This document shows positions 17,968 to 25,185 of a stretch of DNA of 25,185 bases, in pieces (the first letter of the stretch is position 1; every line of letters begins with the position of its first letter). The notes under the pieces were generated by a model, which worked only from the letters and a program-made list of their open reading frames with translations, was not told the origin of the DNA and searched no databases. A program made the position numbers and the translations under genes. Where the stretch lies: NCBI GenBank assembly GCA_015852425.1, contig JAAAIG010000023.1, positions 8,503 through 33,687 of the forward strand. The letters run 5' to 3'. The DNA is from Gryganskiella cystojenkinii. Lineage: Eukaryota; Mortierellomycota; Mortierellomycetes; Mortierellales; Mortierellaceae.

Positions 17968-20569
17968 CTAATTACAGCTGCAGGCTCCAGCATAGCAGCC
18001 AACACAGGATGTCGAGTGAACTTTGGCCGTCTTCAGGATCAAGTTCACGATCGAGAAGGTGCCCTCGCCGAGCACAAAACCGGACGCAACAATGATGATA
18101 AAGACCCTGCCCAATTTCGCATACTTGGCCGAAGGATGGTTCGCATATCGCTTGCAATGCCAATCCCACCAGACCGAGACCACACCTCCAACAAAACGGG
18201 CCAATGTAAAGTTAGGCAGGTTGTACATGCCGATCGCAAACGCGATACCAGATGGAATCCAACCGACCCAACGGGGGCGACCTTTCACAGATCCGTTGCG
18301 ACCGCGAGACTTCAGGAAGGCAACATCCGAATAGACAACAGTGATCAAGGTCAAGATGCCAAAGAACGCGGCAAATGACCAAATAAAAGGAGTCGTGTTA
18401 TAAGGCAACGAATGTCCGTTCACCAAATGAGCGAGATCGAGCCAGACCTTGGCTGTCGGGACCGCAAATTCAGGTCCGGGCAACTTATAAGCATTCGAAT
18501 ACAACTTGAAGACTCCGGTCGAGATAAAGACCGAGGCCAAGGAACCGATCAACTGTCCCCAGAACTGAGCCTTAGGTGAGGCGCCCAACAAATGGCCTGT
18601 CTTGAGATCCTGCATCAAATCTCCAGCCTGTTGAGCGCCAGCCTCGGCAATACCTCCTGCAATCAAGTTGGCAACGATACCGCCAGGGACGACACCTGCA
18701 AAGACAAACTGAGAGACCTTGCCGATACCACTGACAGGGTTCAAATCCGTCGACCCAAGAGCACGGACACCCAGGACTGAGAGCAAACAACCAAGGACGA
18801 CGGCCAAAAGCGTAGCGTAAACGGGCATTCGCTCATGTCTGAACACGACCCAGATCAAGAGCAGACACAGTGCACAGGATAGGATCAAACCGCAGACCCA
18901 GATCTTCAAAGGAACCAGCTGATCGATCGGTGCATCATCATCCTCCTCGTCCTCGTTGTCGACACTAAACGCATCAATATCAGCGCCAGTTTGTGCTGCA
19001 GAGGCCTCCAGAGCAGCACGCCGTGCCTCACGACGCTTGGTACGGATACGACGACGGTAATGAGCAATCAACGACAGAACAATGACACCGAGCAAGGAGA
19101 CGACAGCCTCCGCAATCATGACGCCTAGCGAGATCCAGAGAATCCACCCACGAGCACCCGAAGTCGAGCTTCCGACAGGACCTGTAACCCACTTTTTGTT
19201 GGTCACGACAGGCGAGAGAATACCCCAGCCGACAATACACCCGAGCAACATTGAAGCTGTGGTAGGGAAACCCATAATGACACCTTGACCAACGTAACTC
19301 AGAGAAGGGGTCAAAAACCACTGCCAAGTACTCGCGACCGTGACCGTCATACCAGAGAGCCAGTCAAAGACAGGGACCGTCGAAACCACGGGGAAGAAAT
19401 ACTGCAGGATCGTGTAAACAGCCGACGCTGTGAAGGCCAAACCCAGAGCCCACATGTTCAAACGCCAGTTCTCCTCCTGAACGAAATCCTGACCCAACGT
19501 GAACCGTTCACCGTTCTCACCCTTGATCTCAACCGCATCAGGGCGGTTGAGAATCTGATGGCGATCTCGGGGATCCTTCTCCTGAGGTTGCAAGTCATCA
19601 TGACTGACATAGTCCACGGGTGCAACATGTCCCAGAGGTTGTTGAGGTGGAAACTCGTCCAGGGGATGCGAGTTCGACGAAAACGAACGATGGGGCTGCT
19701 TTTCCTCTGTCTCCAGAGCCTGTTCCTCGTCCCCGTCAGGGTTGAACGCACGACGCTTGCGAAGACCCTCGTTACTCGAGCCATTGGATGAATCCGAATC
19801 GCTCGACTGAACTTTTCGCACGGGTCCTCTTGTGACCAACGGGACATTATGCAAAACGCCAATCATCTGGGCGGTGGCGGTACCAGAGGGGAAGGGCAAT
19901 TTTTCCTTGATTACGACTTGTCTTCTCAAGGGTACCGCAATAAAGACACCAAAGAAGGCAATGGCAAGACTCCAGAGAATCATTTGACCGGCTGAGAGAA
20001 AAATGGGTCCACCAGCATGGAATTCCGAAGCTGGGTTGTCCTCGACAGTCAACATTTGCAAGGCAGGGATGATGCCGACGAATCCTGCAGCCAGGGGCAT
20101 GGTACCGGTAGCAACAGCGACGGATTGCAAAATAATATTTTCAGCAGGTCCAAAAGGGGTCTTGAGATATCCCCTGGCCGCCTTGAACATGGCGAAGCCG
20201 AGAAGGGAGGATTGAAGGGACATCATCGAAATCCAGCCAGTCTGGAGTCCAAAATACATGTTGGTGAAGCAGAGCAAAGTCCCGATAAAGATGCCGACCA
20301 CGACTGAACGCCACTGATAGAGTGAAGAAAAAATGTTGTATTAGACAGGCTGAAAGAGATCGACAATTCTGGTGATTGTTTCAGCGCTCCGATATTTTTT
20401 TATGTCAAAGGAAGTCGCCTATAATATTTATTTTTCGCTGCCTTACTGTGAAATGAGGGAGGTCCTGGTGAGGATCCTGATTGATGTGCTGGGATAGTTG
20501 TTGTGCTTGCGTTTCTGTAGTCTGCGGTGCTTCCAGTGCGATCACCGGAGATTGGTGTTCCTCCTTCAT
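17968..20569 (-). CDS. OPT-family (YSL-clade) oligopeptide / metal-chelate transporter (2 exons)
   Basis: Exon 1 is 20569-20447 (41 residues) and exon 2 is 20313-17968. The 133-base intron has donor GTAAGG and acceptor ATCAG, phase 0. The protein is 822 residues, a usual length for the family. The splice joins FT to WRSVVVGIFIGT, rebuilding the first membrane segment followed by NMYFGLQTGWISMMSLQS. Other family marks are LPFPSGTATAQMIGVLH, NPVSGIGKVSQFVFAGVVPGG and GIAFAIGMYNLPNFTLARF, with at least a dozen hydrophobic segments overall. Two long hydrophilic loops stand out: about 202-326 (Ser/Asp/Glu-rich, with a basic RKRR patch) and about 460-508 (basic, then acidic). The C-terminus is cysteine-rich (C811, C814, C819, C821). 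The sequence fits the YSL-like branch that includes yeast YGL114W, so substrates could be peptides or metal chelates in the plasma or an internal membrane. Substrate is not determinable here. Confidence 0.88.
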
Positions 20570-20761
20570 GACGGACAACGATATGCTTCAAGCAGGAGTG
20601 AGATGACGCGGAGTGGAGGAACAAAGAGGGAGGAGGTATAGTGATTAAAAGAGGAGAAATGGGAGGAAGGAGAGGAGAGGACACAAAAAAAAGGGAGACT
20701 TTGTGAAGTGACAAAGAACGAGAAAAAGAAAAAAAAAGTAAAAGAAAAAAAGTCAAGCTAG

Positions 20762-20769
20762 TTTAAATA
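20762..20769 (-). promoter_or_regulatory. TATA-like element of the OPT transporter gene
   Basis: TATTTAAA on the minus strand about 195 bases upstream of the start codon at 20569, followed by a long pyrimidine-rich tract (20640-20760), the same layout as the gene at 1282. Confidence 0.35.
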
Positions 20770-22280
20770 AGACGCCGAGAAAGGTTGTCCAATAACTTCT
20801 TTCGCGTCTGTTGCTGCACAAAGCACGCAAGAGGGGAGGAAATCGAAGCCCCGAGGGACAAAAAAACAAGTGGTCCAATTGAATCTTGAGATTGTGCTTA
20901 TCAACCAGAACGACCGACAAAAGGAGCCAAAACAAAAAAGAAGAGAGAAAAAAGCGTCCAAGAGCACTGGCTGTGTGTCATTGTGGCACGTACTCTTTTC
21001 CTTTTACTCTCTGCGCACCAAAAGCAAAAAAAAAAAAAAAATCAACGTGTGGGAGGATCTCATGAAACTCGATTCAAGGCATCCGAGACCAACAAGCATT
21101 TTTTTTCTGGGGTCGACTCTCTTTCCTCACCGATGAGGGACAGGAAGGAATCTTTCAAATTGGGCGTGCGGAGGACAGAGAGAGAGAGAGAAATATGGAG
21201 AAAGAAGAACGATAGAAATGAGAAATGGCGTCTTCCACACGCGAGAATGATTCCATCCGTCGTCTTCGGTCACCGCCCTCTCTTTTCACTTCCTTTTTTG
21301 TCCCCATCAAACGCACACAAACAGAACAAAACGGCTAAACTAAACCAAATTTCGACATTCAACCCCTCACATCCTCACATCCGCTTGCGACCTCTTCCTT
21401 GTCTAACTCTAAACGGAAAAGGAGTGCATCCTAGGGTAGTGGGGACACGCAAGCACAAACCTCTGCTTTCTTGCTTTTGCCTTTCTGGACAGAAATCCAT
21501 CCGCGTGTTTCTCTATTTGTGTTCTCATTTGTATCTTGACTTCAACCTAGGGGTGTCCAGCAGCCCTCTTTTCTTTATTCCTGCTATGAAGATTTCTCAT
21601 AGCTTTAGCAACTATGCTTTCCGTCTGGGTGCCAGACTGCGCTGTTGACAACTTTCCTTCCATCTGCTTTATTGTGTTGATTTGAGCAATCTTTCTCTTC
21701 CTTCTTTTGTCATGCTCCTAGTCGTCGCCCTGTTCCTTTGTGTCCCCTCCCCTATGCCAACCTGTTCGGACCTCTTTTTGGTGCTAAAAAACTCAAAAGT
21801 TTCTTTTGCATTTGTTCAACAACCTCGCCCAGCTTTTTACTCCGCCCACAGACTCAAATGATAGAGGAATAGACAGCCAGTCGAAAAGGCGTCATCTCGC
21901 CACAAATCCCGCATGGTTCGGAAAGAACAACAAAACGAACTTTCAACCTTATCCACTCTTTGCCGCACCCGCCCATCTCTTGTCTATCACACGATAAAAA
22001 AAAGCTCATAACTGTTTGTCACTGGTGATTTCCTTCCACTCGTTCCTGACATTGCTAGAGACTGGAAACAGAAATCTGCACCACCAAAAAAACCTGTTCT
22101 ACAATCTCTTCTTCGTCAATCCCTGGTTTTTCTACTCTAGTCATTTATTTATGGACTGTTGTTACAAAGATGAAAGAAAGAAGGTAAAGAACGTCTAATG
22201 CTGATGGGATACTAATGGAGATAAATGTGATCCATGGAGAGCTGCCTCTGCTGTAAAAGTCTATGACATACTGGCTCGGG

Positions 22281-22303
22281 TTTTTTTTTTTTTGGGGGGG
22301 GGG
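22281..22303. repeat. Adjacent T-run and G-run
   Basis: A run of T is directly followed by a run of about ten G. On the minus strand this is a C-run followed by an A-run, about 285 bases beyond the phosphatase stop codon. It may be real or a homopolymer assembly artefact. Confidence 0.6.
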
Positions 22304-22587
22304 TGGTGTCCTAGTAAGCCTGACCGTCGTCGTTCTTGACGTCTTCGATTTTTATCCTTGTTACAGCAGTCGACTATGCTGGACCCTCCTTCATAAGTCT
22401 TTCAAAAAATATTGCCCAGGCCAGCGCCCTGGTAGTCGTTGATAAATAATAATAGTGTCGGGATATCCTGCCTGCTGCTTTCCGGCTTCCGTCGTTCCAA
22501 GCTACAATAAAAAAACTCGTAAAGAGGCTCTTGAACATTTCCTCTTCCTCTTCAAACAACAACAACACCGTGGTAACCCACGGCAAG

Positions 22588-24068
22588 TCAAGGCTTCAGT
22601 CGGAACATCTTGCTCAATCCGTTCTTCAATCCAGAAGCGCTGGCAGCGACACTGGATCCGGCACCTCCAGCAGTAGCACCTGATCCACTGCCCAGGGTAT
22701 GCTTGAGGATCTTGCCACGCTTGTATCCGTCAATGTACTGGATCTGGTTGCTGTTAAAGCAGCCACGACGACGACGACGGATAAACTCGACCGTGTCCAG
22801 GTTCGCCATGCCTAGCTCAACCATTGCAATCGCGACCAAGATGGGCGCACGACCCAATCCTGCAACGCAGTGAACTGCGATCGTAGGCGCTGCGGGTCCT
22901 TCCTCCTCTTCCTCGCTAGCCGAAGGAGATCCACTGCGACGACGAATAATGCGAGTGTCGACCAACTGAAGCCAGTTCTTGATAATATTCACGGGAGGCT
23001 AATAATTACAAAAAAATGTTTGGTTAATTTAGGCTCAATGATGTCATATTATGCTATTGTTCCTCCTTCGACTTTGTGAAAGATCGAAACGACCCATTGC
23101 CGCAGTGAGTCGATGATCTCAGAACCAAATCCAGACTGTCCAGATGTCTCATTTTCCCCTCCTACATTGAGGTATCCAAAAGATCAAGAATCTCCAAGTA
23201 CCAACCCCCGCTGCGCCTCTTGCCTCCTCTCCGGAGAGTCACTTTTGGAGTTGGAGTGTTCTATGTTTTGTGTTTATGACGCTCCATTTCGGTTTTGTGC
23301 AACAATTTTCCCCCTTGCCCCTGCGTTCTATTCCCTCACTCTTTTGTGTTGGTCCTGTTGATAAAGCTCTGCGCCTCTTTTTCAAAACGCCTTAACCCAA
23401 GCCCAACAGGGCTGTGCATTGGGCATCGTGTCTTGTTATTCATTGGTGCATCGGTAGGAAGGTTTGCATCCCGGGACAAATCTCATACCCCCTTCAGCTC
23501 CTTATCCCTGATTCTTATTTTGTTAAAAAGGTCCCGCCTCTTATCCTAAAGGATTGATGGGGTTGTTGCCACTGTTTTGGTTTCTTTTTTGTTGTCGTCC
23601 CGAATCATATTTCAAAAATAGAGAAAGGAGACAATAGACAAATGATGACATGATACGTACCACAGCGCCATCACGGAAAGGCCAATCGTGAACAGTAATC
23701 CCCTCGTTCTGAAGGGTCTCTGCACGATAGGTAGGTTCACAGCACCGCACAACGTCCGTGACATTGTTCCGCTTCAATTCCGCAAGATAAAAAGGCAAGG
23801 TCGAGTCCGTGGGGCAATCCAGAATCAGGAATCGAATTCCCTTGGTCATCGGAGGCTCGATCAGGGTCAACTGACGACCCAACGGCACCAGACCAGGACT
23901 ACGAGGAGGAGTCGGGAGACGCTGGAGTCGAGCAGCGGTCGAGGGGTTGATGGACGAGGTCGAAGCCGAGGCTGAACCGGAAGACTCAGTAGAGACTGAG
24001 CGGAACATGTTGACGGGAGTGTGGTGCTGAGGAGCAGCAGCAGTGTTGTTAGCGGAGATGGTGCTCAT
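22588..24068 (-). CDS. PRL-type (PTP4A-like) protein tyrosine phosphatase (2 exons)
   Basis: Exon 1 is 24068-23661 and exon 2 is 22998-22588. The 662-base intron (22999-23660) has donor GTACGT and acceptor TTAG, phase 0. The protein is 272 residues; animal PRLs are about 170. A Ser/Ala/Pro-rich N-terminal extension of about 70 residues precedes the domain (RFLILDCPTDSTLPFYLAEL). The general-acid loop reads WPFRDGAVPP with D133, matching the PRL WPFDDG loop with one Asp changed to Arg. The P-loop HCVAGLGRAP has nucleophile C180 and R186, and its CVAGLGR form is specific to the PRL group. An acidic insert (SASEEEEEGPAA) lies just before the P-loop. The C-terminus is Gly/Ser/Ala-rich and ends FRLKP, with no CAAX box. 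PRLs act on tyrosine phosphate weakly and bind CNNM magnesium transporters in animals; the role here is inference. The start at 24068 was chosen because upstream sequence in the same frame is non-conserved leader. Confidence 0.87.
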
Positions 24069-25185
24069 TTTTGATTGTTTTTTTTGGTTTTTTGTGGTTG
24101 GTTGATATCGGAGGTTGGAAAAATAAGGTCGAACTAGAAAATAAGTGTGATGATGGTATGTCGAGGAGAGTCGATATCGGTCTGTGTTTGTTGACCGGCG
24201 AAAACAAGAAAGTCGATATCCACAATAGAGTCGAGTTGAGTCCAGGAGACCCACAGTTCAAAAGAGAAAGCAATTGATTGAATCGCAGACAAAGAAAAGG
24301 ATAGAGAGAAAAGAGATACATATAGAATCTATGGTTAGCTTCTCGGTTCCTCTTTGTTCCTTTCCAGTTCTGTTAATTTCTCGTCATTCGTACTGATCAG
24401 ATTCAAGCTGAAAAACAAGAGTACTTGCCTTTACGACAAGAATAGAAAGGCTCTTTGAGCGAAAAAAGGCAAGTGAAAAAGAGTGGTGGATAAGGTAAAC
24501 GAGTAATCGAAAAGGATCGAAAATGTAAACAAAAAAGGCGCTTAATGGATGTAGCTCAAATTAGGGATCATCCAAGCACGAGGTAGAGTAGAATTCGGTC
24601 AGGAAGGTGACGAGGAGGTGTGCAGAGTCTCCGGCAGCAGCTCGTCGGGAAGTGGAGAGGTGATTATTAAAGGCTCTACTAGAGGGATCAGATTTTTTCA
24701 TTGGAATATCAACGGAGGTCGCATAAACTCGCACAGAGGCGTAGATTGGGAAAAGAGATTGGATTTGTTCGGGACAAGAAAGTGCGCGAACAAAAACGGG
24801 CTGATGAGGGTTTTTTTTGCTGAGAGGTGCAAAAAAAGAGAGCGGAATGGGGTGGAGTGTGCAGGAAAGTGGGGCAATGAGGTGAATTAAAAAGAATGGA
24901 AACGAGATGAAAAGAAGTGAGATAAGCAGCAGGTCAAGTGCCAGAAAATAAAGCGGGGGAACAGGCCAACCAGCAGGCCAATAGAAAAAATTTTTAACTT
25001 TTTTTTTTCAAATGTCCGCCCCCGCCCGGTGGCTTGTGATTGCTATTCAAAGCTATCTTTGTCCGTTCTCACTCCACCCCTTTCTTTTTGCTGTCCTCTT
25101 GTTCTGGCCATAGCAAGATTCATGTAGGATGGACAATTGATTTTACGATTCTTGTCGACTTATTACTTCGCCTTCAAAAACGAAA
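24069..25185. promoter_or_regulatory. Upstream region of the PRL phosphatase gene, otherwise empty
   Basis: Reading the minus strand, the 250 bases before the start codon are pyrimidine-rich, with the TTTCTCTC-type leader seen at other genes in this window. Beyond about 24350 there is A/G-rich plus-strand sequence with no supported coding region. A GC-rich patch (CCGCCCCCGCCCGG) at about 25017-25030 flanked by a T-run could be a regulatory element of a gene outside the window. Confidence 0.4.

Larger units (their letters stand above)
20570..22587. other. Two-kilobase region without a supported gene
   Basis: The left end is the OPT promoter: a pyrimidine-rich leader on the minus strand and a TATTTAAA element at 20762-20769. 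The middle holds an A-run at about 21027-21042, a GA repeat at about 21179-21191, and a C/A-rich stretch at about 21300-21400 that resembles a fungal 5' leader on the plus strand. A T-run followed by a G-run lies at about 22281-22303. The right end holds the 3' side of the phosphatase gene. The open frames here are short, basic and low-complexity and do not resemble known families. An unannotated non-coding transcript or small gene cannot be excluded. Confidence 0.45.

Noticed and set aside
20983..21648. Plus-strand open frame of 221 codons
   Set aside because: Basic, low-complexity translation with a poly-Lys run and no recognisable motif. It has no convincing start context and probably arises by chance in pyrimidine/purine-rich spacer DNA.
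24618..24890. Plus-strand open frame of 90 codons near the right end
   Set aside because: Gly/Arg/Lys-rich translation without a motif, in A/G-rich spacer; no leader or poly(A) signal pattern.
1..25185. tRNA, rRNA, CRISPR arrays and transposons
   Set aside because: I looked for B-box-like sequence, regularly spaced repeats, terminal inverted or long direct repeats, and reverse-transcriptase or transposase motifs in the translations. None was found by eye. tRNAscan-SE and a RepeatMasker run would be decisive.

Overview
This window reads as nuclear DNA of a filamentous fungus, most likely an early-diverging (Mucoromycota / Mortierella-like) species. The lineage is an inference. The supports are GT-AG introns in nearly every gene, pyrimidine-rich leaders before start codons, AATAAA poly(A) signals, long Ser/Gln/Asn/His-rich low-complexity stretches in regulatory proteins, and a gene set typical of fungi. 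There is no operon structure, no RNA gene, no CRISPR array and no recognisable transposon.

Layout, left to right. (1) 1-1281: AT-rich upstream region with a dense poly(A)/poly(T) block, then a CCAAT box, a TATA box and a CT-rich leader. (2) 1282-2231 (+): small two-exon, probably mitochondrial protein of unknown function. (3) 2852-5617 (-): large two-exon, mostly disordered protein with eight PKA-type sites and two NPF motifs, not recognised. (4) 6325-9037 (+): Sfp1/JAZF1-type C2H2 zinc-finger transcription factor, divergent from (3). (5) 9337-12172 (-): tandem PH-domain protein. (6) 13061-14071 (-): glutathione S-transferase-like protein. (7) 14398-15723 (+): ornithine cyclodeaminase / mu-crystallin family enzyme, divergent from (6). 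(8) 15892-17691 (-): six-exon phosphatidylserine decarboxylase family enzyme. (9) 17968-20569 (-): OPT/YSL-type oligopeptide or metal-chelate transporter. (10) 20570-22587: about 2 kb with no convincing gene. (11) 22588-24068 (-): PRL-type (PTP4A-like) dual-specificity phosphatase. (12) 24069-25185: upstream region of that phosphatase, nothing else identified.

How the genes relate. They look like independent fungal housekeeping and signalling genes rather than one pathway. A loose theme is nutrient and membrane signalling: an Sfp1-like growth regulator, a neighbour rich in PKA consensus sites, a tandem PH protein, a PRL phosphatase, a phospholipid-synthesis enzyme and an OPT transporter. I found no clear sign of a previously undescribed multigene system. 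The most checkable oddities are the shared PKA-type motifs on the divergent pair (3)/(4), a stop-free intron of 3n length in the cyclodeaminase-family gene, a short C2-less decarboxylase, and a PRL phosphatase lacking a CAAX box and carrying an acidic insert. Exon boundaries were read by eye from splice consensus, frame continuity and protein-family continuity, not from transcripts.
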